Shown here: one piece after another, positions 1 through 7,872 of the stretch
How positions within the stretch are numbered: position 1 is the first letter of the stretch
Layout of the letters: every line of letters starts with the position of its first letter
Origin: Flavobacterium sp. MFBS3-15
GTDB taxonomy: Bacteria > Bacteroidota > Bacteroidia > Flavobacteriales > Flavobacteriaceae
Assembly (NCBI RefSeq): GCF_026107645.2
Contig: NZ_JAPCHV010000020.1
Span: 1 to 64,000 of the forward strand
Length of the DNA stretch: 64,000 nt
Direction: 5' to 3'
Program-made: the position numbers and the translations under genes
Notes under the pieces: generated by a model
Seen by the model: only the letters and a program-made list of their open reading frames with translations
Told to the model about the DNA's origin: nothing
The model's database searches: none

Positions 1-50
1 CTACTTTTGATTTATTATACACACCGCAAGTTAACAAACTTGCAGAATAT

Positions 51-70
51 AGGGAGCCCTCGGGCTCCCT
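51..70 (+). terminator. Hairpin terminator of a gene left of the window
   Basis: A perfect 9-bp stem (51-59 with 62-70) with a 2-nt loop is followed by a T-rich stretch on the plus strand. It probably ends a plus-strand gene lying before the window, because the only gene nearby runs toward it on the minus strand and has its own hairpin. Confidence 0.6.
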
Positions 71-90
71 TATTTGTTTAAAAAATTAGA

Positions 91-112
91 GCTGCCTCAC
101 TTTTGAGACAGC
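91..112 (-). terminator. Terminator of the tricorn-like protease gene
   Basis: A 9-bp stem with one mismatch (91-99 with 104-112) lies just past the stop codon of the minus-strand protease gene. On the minus strand it is followed by a run of T residues. Confidence 0.6.
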
Positions 113-129
113 CCCTTTTATATAGCGGT

Positions 130-3100
130 TTATTTCCTCAAAAGTTCTTCAACGGCTTTTTGCAATTGCTGGTCAGTTCCGGTATTCACATATCCAGGAT
201 CATTTTTCACTTTGATATCCGGCTCAAGCTGGAAGTTTTCCATTAGCCTGTCTTCTTTCACGGTTCGCATTCCTATTTGCGGTATACCGAATATGGTGCT
301 GCCATCAATCATGCGTTCCCACCACACCGCCGTACCGGTACCCGGAACCGGCATACCAATAAGCTTACCTATTCCCAAGGCCTTATAGGTGTACGGGAAC
401 ATATGCGCATCGGAATAATTACCTTCACTGATAAGTACAGCCGAAGGTTTTTGCCATTTAAATTGTGGTTCCGACCCCATCTTCTGCCCTCTTGGCTCAA
501 ATGTCATATATGGCTTACCACTAAGAAATGTCGCCAGGTCGTCATGAAGCCATCCTCCACCGTTAAAACGGGTATCTACAATTAATGCTTCACAGTCATT
601 GTATTTACCCAACGCCTTTTCGAATACAACACGAAAACTTTCAGAGTCCATCCCCCTAACATGCACATAGCCAACTTTACCACCCGAAAGGCGCTCCACA
701 TCTTTTTCCCTGTTCTTCACCCAACGCTCGTAGGCCAACTGGCCTTCTCCTCCAAGAGATATGGGTTCAACAACCTCTTTCCAACGCTTTGCTGACTTTT
801 CGTCAAACAGCGCTACCTGGATTTTCTTATCTGCCTTCCTGTTCAATAATGCATAATAATTTTCAGACTGGGTTATTTTAACACCATCGATAGCTTCTAT
901 GACCATCCCTGGCAGAATTTTCTGTTTTGCTTTGTGCATCGGGCTTTTGTCCATCACTTCAGCAATCCTGATACCATTGCCTGTATACGAATTATCAGGA
1001 TAAATGCCCAATGATGCTGTTCTGTCATCAGATGGTTTTGGCTGTGGGCGGAAACGTGCCCCCGTGTGTGATGCATTTGTTTCACCCAGCATTTCACCTA
1101 AAAGGCTTGCAAAATCAACAGAGTTGTTGATATAAGGCAAAAACTTCGCGTACTCCTTCTTATAAAAATCCCAATCTACACCGTGCAGGTCCTCCAAATA
1201 GAATTTCTTTTTGAACTGCCTCCAGGCGTGCTCAAACATATAGGCACGCTCCGCTGTTTCGTTTAGGTTCATGTCTGAAGAGAAATTTACATTTTCCTTT
1301 TTACCTTCCTTCACGCTTATCTTTGCTATCTTCCCTCCTTTTTCGATAAGGAACAGGTTTTCCTCTTTGTTATCTAATACTAATTTAGAGTCACCACTGT
1401 TCAGGTTTACAAAAAGTTTAGTTTCTTTTTCCCTAAATTTTGTACGCCACAAATTAGTCCCCTCTTCAAAACGGGTCAGGTAGTAAATATTCTCCCCTTC
1501 CTTATCTACCACAAAATCTGAGAGCTTTGAGGAATGAATGGTTAGCTTTTCCTTACGGTCCTGCAGGCCTTCAAAGTCAATTTTCATCGGCTTTACAGGC
1601 TTTATACCTTCATCTTCTTTGGGACTGTCCTTTTCTTCCTTACCCTTATCCTTTTTGTCCTTCCCGTCATCTTTGCCTTTGTCCTTATCTTTTTTAGCAT
1701 CATCCAGCTCTTTCCAAAGTGCATACTCAGCTTTATTCAACTGGAATTTCTTGTGCGCGTCCTCCGTCAGGAATATGGCATATACATCGCTTTCGGAACC
1801 CCAGCTTCCGTGTGAGCGGTAACCTTCCTTGTCCGATGCCCAATATACCATGCCCCCCTCCATGCCAAACTTTGGCTGACCATTGTTATAACCACTTTGG
1901 CTCAGGTTAATGGGGGCATTACCATCATTGACATTAACGAGCCCAATGTCACTGTTCCATCGGCTGTATGCCAGATAGGTTACCAAAAGCCACTTACTGT
2001 CAGGGGACCATGTAAAATACTGGTCACCGTCGCTATAGGAATAATTAAACTTACCCTCCAAAACGGTCCGGGTCTTTTTTGATTCTTTATTATATACTCT
2101 AATAGTAGTGCGCTCCTCTAAAAATGCTATTTCCCTGCCATCGGGCGAATATTGACCCTGGAATGATTCTTTTCCTGAATTAACAAGCACTGTCTCCGTA
2201 ATTTGCGAAGCATCGAACATATATTTCTCATCCTTATTCATTATAGTCGATTCGTAGAGATTCCAGCAGCCGTCACGCTCTCCGGCATACAGTACACTCC
2301 TGCCATCCGGGCTAAATTCTATATTGCGTTCCTGCTCCGGCGTGTCGGTTATTCTTTTGGTAACCCCAAATTCTACTGACGCGACAAATACTTCGCCATG
2401 TACTATGAACGCAACTTCTTTACCATTAGGAGAAACAGAAAACTCATCTGCATCGTTGCGTACCTGCTCCATTACCTTTTCGTTATAGCGCTCATCCGAC
2501 TGTATCGCTATCGCTACCTTTTGTGCCTGCCCTCCTTCAGTCATTGTATAGATTTCGCCATCCCATACAAAACACAATATCCCGTTGGCCGACCTGCTCA
2601 GGAAGCGTACCGGGTGTTTGGCAAAGTTAGTTACCTGCCGGGAGTTGCTTTCCTTATTACCCGAAAGCACAGCCTTCCATATATTGAAGGTTCCATTCCT
2701 TTCGCTCAGGAAAAAGTAATCATTGTTATTGCCGAAAACCGGATTGCGTTCTTCGGTCGTAGTTTCGGTTACCTGGTAGTAGTTTTTATCTTTTGCATCG
2801 AATAGCCACAGATCGCGTGTTACTGAAGATGTATGGTGCTTCCGCCACGGATCTTCATACCCTTTCCTGTCGTGGAAAAATATCAGGCTGCCATCCGAAT
2901 TATAAACCGCATCTTCTGCCGGAGTTCCTATGACGCGCTTTTCCTGGCCGCCTTTTACTGCAATTTCATATAATTCCGGCAATACTCCTGAAGGGAATAT
3001 TACCGTAGCCACATCATCCAGGCGTGAAGTAGAAAAGATAATCTTATCTCCTGATGGCGAAAATGCTGACGGCACATCATCCGCAGAATGATACGTTAGC

Positions 3101-3420
3101 CTATGTGCCACACCACCTGTTGATGGCAAAACAAATACATCCTTATTCCCATAGCGCATCGACGAGAAAGCAATCAGTTTTCCGTCCCGGCTCCACACCG
3201 GGTCGGCATCATAGGCATCATGGATGGTAAGGCGTATGGCCTGACCGCCTTTTGCCGGCACTGTAAATATATCCCCCTGATAAGAAAAGGCGATTTGTGA
3301 ACCGTCGGGCGATATTGATGCATTGCGTAGCCATTTTGGGGCGCTGTCAATGCTTTGCGGTGCCTGGCCGGCTACTCCAATAGCAGATAGCAACAACCCA
3401 AACAAGATACTTTTTTTCAT
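130..3420 (-). CDS. Tricorn-like S41 family peptidase
   Basis: A 1096-residue secreted or periplasmic serine protease related to the tricorn core protease, predicted to trim peptides. A Sec signal peptide (about residues 1-19) precedes a WD40/PD40-like beta-propeller region (about 25-560, with repeated SPDG and WSPDSK motifs). A Lys/Asp/Glu-rich low-complexity linker follows (about 572-612), then a PDZ domain (about 804-870) and an S41 domain. The tricorn catalytic motifs are visible: Ser-His in NASHTGARF (about 784), Ser-Asp in NYSDAHMF (about 1004) and Glu in MENFQLEPD (about 1061). Length and domain order match bacterial tricorn homologues. It stands alone on the minus strand with its own promoter and terminator. 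The charged linker is the only unusual part. Function is inferred from family; the natural substrate is unknown. Confidence 0.93.
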   Translation of the reverse strand: MKKSILFGLLLSAIGVAGQAPQSIDSAPKWLRNASISPDGSQIAFSYQGDIFTVPAKGGQAIRLTIHDAYDADPVWSRDGKLIAFSSMRYGNKDVFVLPSTGGVAHRLTYHSADDVPSAFSPSGDKIIFSTSRLDDVATVIFPSGVLPELYEIAVKGGQEKRVIGTPAEDAVYNSDGSLIFFHDRKGYEDPWRKHHTSSVTRDLWLFDAKDKNYYQVTETTTEERNPVFGNNNDYFFLSERNGTFNIWKAVLSGNKESNSRQVTNFAKHPVRFLSRSANGILCFVWDGEIYTMTEGGQAQKVAIAIQSDERYNEKVMEQVRNDADEFSVSPNGKEVAFIVHGEVFVASVEFGVTKRITDTPEQERNIEFSPDGRSVLYAGERDGCWNLYESTIMNKDEKYMFDASQITETVLVNSGKESFQGQYSPDGREIAFLEERTTIRVYNKESKKTRTVLEGKFNYSYSDGDQYFTWSPDSKWLLVTYLAYSRWNSDIGLVNVNDGNAPINLSQSGYNNGQPKFGMEGGMVYWASDKEGYRSHGSWGSESDVYAIFLTEDAHKKFQLNKAEYALWKELDDAKKDKDKGKDDGKDKKDKGKEEKDSPKEDEGIKPVKPMKIDFEGLQDRKEKLTIHSSKLSDFVVDKEGENIYYLTRFEEGTNLWRTKFREKETKLFVNLNSGDSKLVLDNKEENLFLIEKGGKIAKISVKEGKKENVNFSSDMNLNETAERAYMFEHAWRQFKKKFYLEDLHGVDWDFYKKEYAKFLPYINNSVDFASLLGEMLGETNASHTGARFRPQPKPSDDRTASLGIYPDNSYTGNGIRIAEVMDKSPMHKAKQKILPGMVIEAIDGVKITQSENYYALLNRKADKKIQVALFDEKSAKRWKEVVEPISLGGEGQLAYERWVKNREKDVERLSGGKVGYVHVRGMDSESFRVVFEKALGKYNDCEALIVDTRFNGGGWLHDDLATFLSGKPYMTFEPRGQKMGSEPQFKWQKPSAVLISEGNYSDAHMFPYTYKALGIGKLIGMPVPGTGTAVWWERMIDGSTIFGIPQIGMRTVKEDRLMENFQLEPDIKVKNDPGYVNTGTDQQLQKAVEELLRK

Positions 3421-3440
3421 TTTTTGATTGATTTATGTTT

Positions 3441-3448
3441 CAAATATA
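3441..3448 (-). promoter_or_regulatory. Bacteroidota -7 element for the protease gene
   Basis: On the minus strand this reads TATATTTG, matching the TAnnTTTG consensus, 20 bases upstream of the start codon. I see no convincing TTTG partner at -33. Confidence 0.5.
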
Positions 3449-3509
3449 AAGCTTTTGCAAAGTCTTGCCAATTATTACTCCTAAATCCATTTACTGCACA
3501 TAAGGGCAT

Positions 3510-3537
3510 TTTGCGAAACGCGTTTTTTATATATTTG
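3510..3537 (+). promoter_or_regulatory. Promoter of the GIN-domain gene
   Basis: TTTG at 3510-3513 and TATATTTG at 3530-3537 are separated by 16 bases, a good fit to the Bacteroidota sigma factor consensus. The start codon lies 28 bases downstream. Confidence 0.6.
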
Positions 3538-3565
3538 CGATAACCAATAAACATCGTACCGCATA

Positions 3566-4399
3566 ATGAAAAACTTCTATCCGCTGGTAATAGCAATCCT
3601 TTTTACCACAATAGCATTTGCACAAAAAAGGGAAAAAATAAAAGGGTCTAAAACCGTGACCGTTGCTCAAAAAGAAATTCAGGCTTTTGAAAATATTGAG
3701 GTAGAAGATAATCTCGAAGTATTCCTTGTAAAAGGCGGTGCACAGGGATTGGAAATTGAAGCCGATGACAACCTGCATGAAGTAATAATGGCTGAAGTTT
3801 CCGGAAATACACTCCGTATATATACATCCAAAGAAGTGAGCGGCGCAAAAAAGCTGAGCATCAGGATAACCTATACCGATGCGCTAAAATCAGTAACCGC
3901 GAAGCATGAAACTGTGCTGAATGCGCTGTCTGACCTTGAAGTACCGATTGTAAGCATAAAGGCGATTGACTTTGCCAAATGCTACCTCAATGTAAAATCA
4001 GGGAATTTTACCATCCAGATGAATGATAAAGCCAAGGGGGAATTAAATCTTAAATCAGAAAATGCCACAATTGAACTCAGCAAAAATGCAGAGCTGAAGG
4101 CTCTTATTGCCAGCCCCACACTTAAGTTCGACATGTATCAAAAAACAATTGCCGTTATCGAAGGGGATACCGCCAATGCACAGTTGAGGATTGACAATAA
4201 TGCCAAATTCACCGGCAATAAACTCACAGCAAAAAACATGGTATTGGTTGCCGAAGGTTATACCACCTGCAAGGTTATGGCTGCAGAACTCATAAATATT
4301 ACTGCAACGGGTAAAGCAGAAATAGAACTATTCGGCACACCAAAAGTAGAAGTAGGCAAGTTTGCTGACAGCGCGGTAATTTATAAGAAGGAGCAGTAA
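3566..4399 (+). CDS. GIN-domain (DUF2807) secreted protein
   Basis: A 277-residue protein with a signal peptide (about residues 1-19, ending AFAQ) followed by one putative auto-transporter adhesin, head GIN domain (DUF2807) over about residues 40-265. The body is a series of short beta-strand repeats with recurrent LNLKSEN and IELSKNA type segments, typical of the right-handed beta-helical fold of this family. The family is common in Bacteroidota and is thought to be periplasmic or surface-located, but no molecular function is proven. It is monocistronic, with its own promoter and a bidirectional terminator shared with trxB. The start at 3566 fits the signal peptide and promoter spacing. Confidence 0.85.
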   Translation: MKNFYPLVIAILFTTIAFAQKREKIKGSKTVTVAQKEIQAFENIEVEDNLEVFLVKGGAQGLEIEADDNLHEVIMAEVSGNTLRIYTSKEVSGAKKLSIRITYTDALKSVTAKHETVLNALSDLEVPIVSIKAIDFAKCYLNVKSGNFTIQMNDKAKGELNLKSENATIELSKNAELKALIASPTLKFDMYQKTIAVIEGDTANAQLRIDNNAKFTGNKLTAKNMVLVAEGYTTCKVMAAELINITATGKAEIELFGTPKVEVGKFADSAVIYKKEQ

Positions 4400-4420
4400 G
4401 CGGCTCCGGTTTTCACATAA

Positions 4421-4452
4421 AAAAAGCAGTACATTATAAAGTACTGCTTTTT
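4421..4452. terminator. Bidirectional terminator between convergent genes
   Basis: A perfect 12-bp stem, A-rich on the left and T-rich on the right, has an 8-nt loop. It lies between the converging GIN-domain gene and trxB and can serve both strands. Confidence 0.8.
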
Positions 4453-4498
4453 TCATTTTAATCCGTCACTACAAACCGTGAAGGTTTGGGTATACTAG

Positions 4499-5452
4499 TT
4501 AGTGGCTTTCAAGTGTCGCAAGGTAGCGCTCGGCATCAAGTGCGGCCATGCATCCTGAGCCGGCTGCAGTGATAGCCTGACGGTACTCTTTGTCCTGTAC
4601 ATCGCCCGAAGCGAATATTCCCGGAAGATTTGTCTTCGTGGTTTTGCCCTGTGTAATCAGGTAGCCGGTTTCATCCATGTCCAACTGCCCTTTGAAAATG
4701 TCAGTATTCGGCTTATGGCCAATAGCAATGAACAGCCCTGTAATCGGAATATCGTGCTTTTCCTGTGTCTGATTATTTATAATACGCAGGCCTTCTACAA
4801 CCTGGTCACCTAAAACCTCATCTACCTCACTGTTGTAAAGTACCCGAAGATTGGCCGTGTTTTCAACCCTGTGCTGCATGGCTTTTGATGCTCTCATGAA
4901 ATCTTTACGCACCAACATGGTAACGCTTTTGCAAATGTTTGCAAGGTAGGTAGCTTCTTCGGCAGCGGTATCCCCCGCCCCAACAATTGCTACATCCTGA
5001 CCACGGTAAAAGAACCCGTCGCACACTGCACATGCCGAAACCCCGCCACCCCTTAGGCGCTGCTCACTTGGCAGGCCAAGGTATTTTGCCGTGGCACCTG
5101 TAGATATAATAACGGTTTGCGCATGCACTTCCTTATTGCCGTCTATGGTTACTTTGTGCCATCCGCCGGCTTCTTTACTGAATTCTACAGCGGTAGCCAT
5201 ACCAATGCGTACCTGAGTGCCAAAGCGCTCGGCTTGTTGTTGAAGTTGTACCATCATTGTTGGCCCGTCGATACCTTCGGGATAACCGGGAAAATTATCA
5301 ACTTCGGTAGTTGTAGTAAGCTGCCCCCCCGGTTCCATACCGGTATATACTACGGGATTCATATCGGCCCTTGCGGCATAAATAGCTGCGGTATACCCTG
5401 CTGGACCAGAGCCTATGATAAGGCATTTTATCTTTTCAATTGAATCTGACAT
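4499..5452 (-). CDS. trxB: Thioredoxin-disulfide reductase
   Basis: A 317-residue cytoplasmic flavoenzyme that reduces oxidised thioredoxin with NADPH. The FAD-binding GSGPAGYTAAIYAARA motif is at residues 14-29, the redox-active CAVC pair is Cys141/Cys144, and the NADPH-binding GAGDTAAEEA motif follows. The C-terminal FAD contact GIFASGDVQDKEYRQ is also present. Length and motif spacing are those of low-molecular-weight bacterial TrxB. No thioredoxin gene lies beside it. A TACATTTG -7 element is at 5482-5489. Confidence 0.98.
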   Translation of the reverse strand: MSDSIEKIKCLIIGSGPAGYTAAIYAARADMNPVVYTGMEPGGQLTTTTEVDNFPGYPEGIDGPTMMVQLQQQAERFGTQVRIGMATAVEFSKEAGGWHKVTIDGNKEVHAQTVIISTGATAKYLGLPSEQRLRGGGVSACAVCDGFFYRGQDVAIVGAGDTAAEEATYLANICKSVTMLVRKDFMRASKAMQHRVENTANLRVLYNSEVDEVLGDQVVEGLRIINNQTQEKHDIPITGLFIAIGHKPNTDIFKGQLDMDETGYLITQGKTTKTNLPGIFASGDVQDKEYRQAITAAGSGCMAALDAERYLATLESH

Positions 5453-5481
5453 GATTATATATGGTGATTTTTAATGCTACG

Positions 5482-5489
5482 CAAATGTA
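5482..5489 (-). promoter_or_regulatory. -7 element for trxB
   Basis: On the minus strand this reads TACATTTG, matching TAnnTTTG, about 30 bases upstream of the trxB start codon. Confidence 0.5.
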
Positions 5490-5682
5490 ACATTAAATTA
5501 AAAACCGGACTACATAAACGTATTAGTTTTGCCTATGGAAAAATAAATTTCCGCAATTGGATTTTAAAACGTGCTAAAGTTTTATTAAGGCGTTTCTTCA
5601 CAAAAAAACAGATTGCTAATTTTATATCGAAAGTTCAACAAAAACCTATAGTACCTAAATATTCAACTAAAATCAAAAAGCT

Positions 5683-5886
5683 ATGTACATCTCTATTTTC
5701 AGGACACTTTACAAAAACGTAACTGACCACAAAAGGATTGAACGCCTACTTATGCGCAATGGCATCTCGTTTGAAAAAACCAATAACGAAATCGGCTCCC
5801 GCTATAAAATTGCCTACGACAACGAAGAAACATTACAAAACTTCAGGAAAAACCTGAGGATTATTTATCCGCAGATCTGCGTATAA
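5683..5886 (+). CDS. Small hypothetical protein (67 aa)
   Basis: I do not recognise this protein. It has 67 residues, is basic at both ends and charged in the middle, and has no signal peptide, membrane segment or known motif. An A-rich stretch precedes the ATG, as is usual for ribosome binding in Bacteroidota, and the stop is followed at once by a bidirectional terminator. It lies between trxB (divergent) and the phosphoesterase gene (convergent). The balanced amino-acid composition and the terminator argue for a real gene, but no promoter is clear. Confidence 0.5.
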   Translation: MYISIFRTLYKNVTDHKRIERLLMRNGISFEKTNNEIGSRYKIAYDNEETLQNFRKNLRIIYPQICV

Positions 5887-5897
5887 TTTTAATTCAA

Positions 5898-5935
5898 AAT
5901 ATAAAGCCTTCCTCAACGGGAGGCTTTATATTTTG
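5898..5935. terminator. Bidirectional terminator
   Basis: The arms AAATATAAAGCCT and AGGCTTTATATTT flank a GC-rich core and short loop between the small plus-strand gene and the convergent phosphoesterase gene. A- and T-runs on both sides make it usable in either direction. Confidence 0.8.
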
Positions 5936-5944
5936 GAATCTTCG

Positions 5945-6991
5945 TCATTGCTTGGCTTTCTTCTCCTCAGCCAATGCTATATCTTCACCATCTGCAAGCA
6001 TAGGTTCCTGCTCAAGATGTGCTGAAGGCTCATATTGCAGATGAATGTATATGGGAAAATGATCCGATTTGAAATTTTTCAGCCTTTTTATCCCGATAAG
6101 CTTAAAATCAGTCGAGATAAAAGCGTGGTCCAATGGGAAACGAAGAAAAGGATAGTGCGCATGAAAAGAATTGAAAAATCCCCTTCCCCGCCTCGGGTCG
6201 AGCAGGCCACTCATTTTTAAGAACAATTTAGTTGTATAGCTCCATGCAACATCATTAAGGTCTCCAATAACCACAACGGGCAACTTGCTTTCTTTAGCAC
6301 GATCTGCAATCAGCAATAATTCTTTATCCCGCTCTGTCGACCGTGGGTTTTCATTCGGCACAGGAGGAGTAGGATGGACTGCATAAAGCTGTACTTCGCG
6401 GCCACTTTTTAATACAACAAGAGTATGGATACTTGGGACATCCTCTTCCACAAGGTATTCTACTGTGCTGCATTTAAGCTCCAACCTTGAATACAATAGC
6501 ATTCCATAAGTATTTTGCATGGGGACTTTAATGCTATATTGATAAATAGCAGAAAGTCCGGCCGTAGCCTGATGCCACGCCTCATCGGTTTCCAAAAGCA
6601 ATATAACATCAGGATTCGCACTTTTTATCTCAGATAAACAGCCTTCATAATTCCTGTTATCCTGGTACACATTGGAAATTATTATACATACCTGGTCATC
6701 GGGCTTGCTATATTCAGCACGCAATACCTGTTTGGCAGAAAATATTGTAAATGGCCAAATGAGCCAACACAAATAAATAAGGTTTAAGCCTGTCAAACAA
6801 ATAAATATTAAATATACATTTGAATGGGCCTCATAAAAATAAACCAGCAAAGCGAAGCATATTACAGAAAGTGTAAATTTCTGTAGCCGCGGATAATCGA
6901 AAATCCTGAAAACCCAGTAATCATTTTTAATAAGCGGTATTACCGTAAACAAAAGCAGCAAAGACGAGAAGATAATGAGAAAAATAGTCAT
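5945..6991 (-). CDS. Membrane-anchored endonuclease/exonuclease/phosphatase family protein
   Basis: A 348-residue protein with about three hydrophobic helices in the first 85 residues and an EEP-superfamily domain (metal-dependent phosphodiesterase or nuclease fold) over about 100-325. Visible motifs are ETDEAW (metal-binding Glu), GDLND (about residue 240), a Leu-Asp-His motif (FPLDHAF) and SDHFPI near the end, the catalytic His region. The family includes nucleases, sphingomyelinases and sugar-phosphate phosphatases, so the substrate cannot be assigned. The membrane helices suggest the catalytic domain is tethered at the inner membrane. The C-terminal 20 residues are charged and rich in Glu and Lys. 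Confidence 0.88.
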   Translation of the reverse strand: MTIFLIIFSSLLLLFTVIPLIKNDYWVFRIFDYPRLQKFTLSVICFALLVYFYEAHSNVYLIFICLTGLNLIYLCWLIWPFTIFSAKQVLRAEYSKPDDQVCIIISNVYQDNRNYEGCLSEIKSANPDVILLLETDEAWHQATAGLSAIYQYSIKVPMQNTYGMLLYSRLELKCSTVEYLVEEDVPSIHTLVVLKSGREVQLYAVHPTPPVPNENPRSTERDKELLLIADRAKESKLPVVVIGDLNDVAWSYTTKLFLKMSGLLDPRRGRGFFNSFHAHYPFLRFPLDHAFISTDFKLIGIKRLKNFKSDHFPIYIHLQYEPSAHLEQEPMLADGEDIALAEEKKAKQ

Positions 6992-7162
6992 GTAAGTAGT
7001 TTTGAAGGTAACCGTAAAGCTGTAAATTTAGGGTTTTACATCCAGGATTTATTTAAAATTAAAATTTGCAAATTAATATCAGGGATAGTATATAAAGCAA
7101 CACTTCTGTCTTCCCCAAATGAACCGGAAGTAATAAACAGAGATGCTAAAGATAGATATTAT

Positions 7163-7206
7163 AATTTGGATTTTAATTTGCTGTATAATATCTAGAGTGT
7201 GTACAT
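7163..7206 (-). pseudogene. Remnant of a second GIY-YIG gene
   Basis: On the minus strand this begins ATGTACACA and follows the first 15 or so codons of the intact GIY-YIG gene at 7322-7573, with shared blocks such as TTATACAGC and TCCAAATT. Codon 5 is a stop (TAG) and the reading frame is lost downstream, where similarity fades. It sits after a hairpin and a decayed tRNA exactly as the intact gene sits after tRNA-Pro, so it is the degraded half of a tandem duplication. Confidence 0.65.
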
Positions 7207-7228
7207 TTAAAATTTTTCATAAACAAAA

Positions 7229-7254
7229 AAAGCCGGACATTACTGTCCGGCTTT
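7229..7254 (-). terminator. Hairpin after the decayed tRNA
   Basis: A perfect 11-bp stem with a 4-nt loop, followed on the minus strand by a T-run. It occupies the same position relative to the decayed tRNA as the hairpin at 7597-7626 does to tRNA-Pro, but its sequence is different. Confidence 0.65.
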
Positions 7255-7257
7255 AAG

Positions 7258-7331
7258 TCGGGGTGGCAGGATTCGAACCTGCGACCTTCCCGCTGAGGCG
7301 GGACGCGATGACCGGACTATGCTACACCTCA
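7258..7331 (-). pseudogene. Decayed tRNA-Pro copy (probable pseudo-tRNA)
   Basis: The T-arm, variable region and 3' acceptor strand are identical to tRNA-Pro at 7628-7702 over 31 bases (7257-7287 against 7627-7657). The D-arm is nearly identical. The anticodon arm is replaced by a different 5-bp stem (TCCCG/CGGGA) enclosing only six loop bases instead of seven, so no normal anticodon can be read. The acceptor stem has an A-C mismatch and a T-G pair. The stop codon of the upstream GIY-YIG gene lies inside it. I judge it a pseudogene, although a folded, expressed RNA cannot be excluded. Confidence 0.7.
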
Positions 7332-7573
7332 AAGTTGAAATTTACATCTTCTAGGTATCTCCTGATGCCTCTTTTCTTAATTTTTGTTTCGAGTACTACT
7401 GCTTCCGGGCGTGACCTAAATTCAATGGTGTGAATTAAAACCCATAGAATACCGGATTTTGTTGATTTGTTTTGTCCTGAATTGTGCCTGTGTAATCTAT
7501 CTTCTATATCGTTTGTCTGCACTACATAAAATTTGGACTTTGACTTGCTGTATAAGATATAAACTGTGTACAT
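7322..7573 (-). CDS. GIY-YIG nuclease family protein
   Basis: A small single-domain GIY-YIG protein of about 83 residues from the ATG at 7573. A reading frame continues upstream to 7612, but that part runs through the tRNA-Pro terminator hairpin, so the inner ATG (protein starting MYTVYILYS) is preferred. Seen are the VYIL strand, the YVVQT segment (usual form YVGQT), the catalytic-type Arg in the RLHRHN segment, and the STKSG and IKKRG motifs typical of the small UvrC-like multicopy proteins of Flavobacteriaceae. The change of the conserved Gly to Val may weaken activity. The gene ends inside a decayed tRNA copy. The family fold is that of nucleases; the role of these small free-standing members is not established. 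Confidence 0.8.
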   Translation of the reverse strand: MYTVYILYSKSKSKFYVVQTNDIEDRLHRHNSGQNKSTKSGILWVLIHTIEFRSRPEAVVLETKIKKRGIRRYLEDVNFNFEV

Positions 7574-7596
7574 AGGCAGGGCATTAAGTATAACAA

Positions 7597-7626
7597 AAAA
7601 TCCTTTCTGCAAACAGAAAGGATTTT
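7597..7626 (-). terminator. Terminator of tRNA-Pro
   Basis: A perfect 13-bp stem with a 4-nt loop directly follows the tRNA-Pro 3' end on the minus strand and ends in a T-rich run. Confidence 0.75.
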
Positions 7627-7627
7627 G

Positions 7628-7702
7628 TCGGGGTGGCAGGATTCGAACCTGCGACCTCCTGGTCCCAAACCAGGCGCGATGACCGGGCTACGCTACACCC
7701 CG
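7628..7702 (-). tRNA. tRNA-Pro (anticodon TGG)
   Basis: A complete cloverleaf can be drawn: 7-bp acceptor stem CGGGGTG/CACCCCG, D-arm, anticodon stem CCTGG/CCAGG with the seven-base loop TTTGGGA giving anticodon TGG, and a T-arm with TTCGAAT. The CCA end is not encoded. A strong promoter lies upstream and a hairpin terminator downstream. Confidence 0.96.
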
Positions 7703-7731
7703 ATTCTATGCGGTATCGCATTAAGAGGGTG

Positions 7732-7762
7732 CAAATATACTATTAAAATTCATTTTTCAAAA
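7732..7762 (-). promoter_or_regulatory. Promoter of tRNA-Pro
   Basis: On the minus strand a TTTTG box is followed after 18 bases by TATATTTG, a near-ideal Bacteroidota promoter. The -7 element ends about 29 bases before the tRNA 5' end. Confidence 0.7.
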
Positions 7763-7822
7763 CAGATTTAAAAAAATTATTGCCCTAACAAAAAAACATA
7801 CTATACAAAGTCAAAATAAAAA

Positions 7823-7846
7823 AAGCCCCTGCATTCGCAAAGGCTT
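7823..7846 (-). terminator. Terminator of the lipoprotein gene
   Basis: An imperfect hairpin (AAGCC with GGCTT outer arms and GC-ATTC-GC core) followed by a T-run on the minus strand, about 25 bases past the stop codon of the gene at 7873-8412. Confidence 0.55.
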
Positions 7847-7872
7847 CTCCTTCAATACAATTGAAAGGTTAG

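Noticed and set aside
5474-5722. Plus-strand open frame of 82 codons upstream of the 67-aa gene
   Set aside because: It starts in the trxB promoter region, is almost all Lys, Phe and Ile from AT-rich sequence, and overlaps the better supported frame at 5683.
7574-7612. Longer N-terminus for the GIY-YIG gene (start at 7612)
   Set aside because: The extra codons run through the tRNA-Pro terminator hairpin, and homologues begin at the MYTVYIL motif.
7257-7657. Identical 31-base tRNA 3' ends as attachment sites of an integrated element
   Set aside because: Only a few hundred bases lie between them with no integrase. A tandem duplication of the tRNA-GIY-YIG unit explains the repeats more simply.
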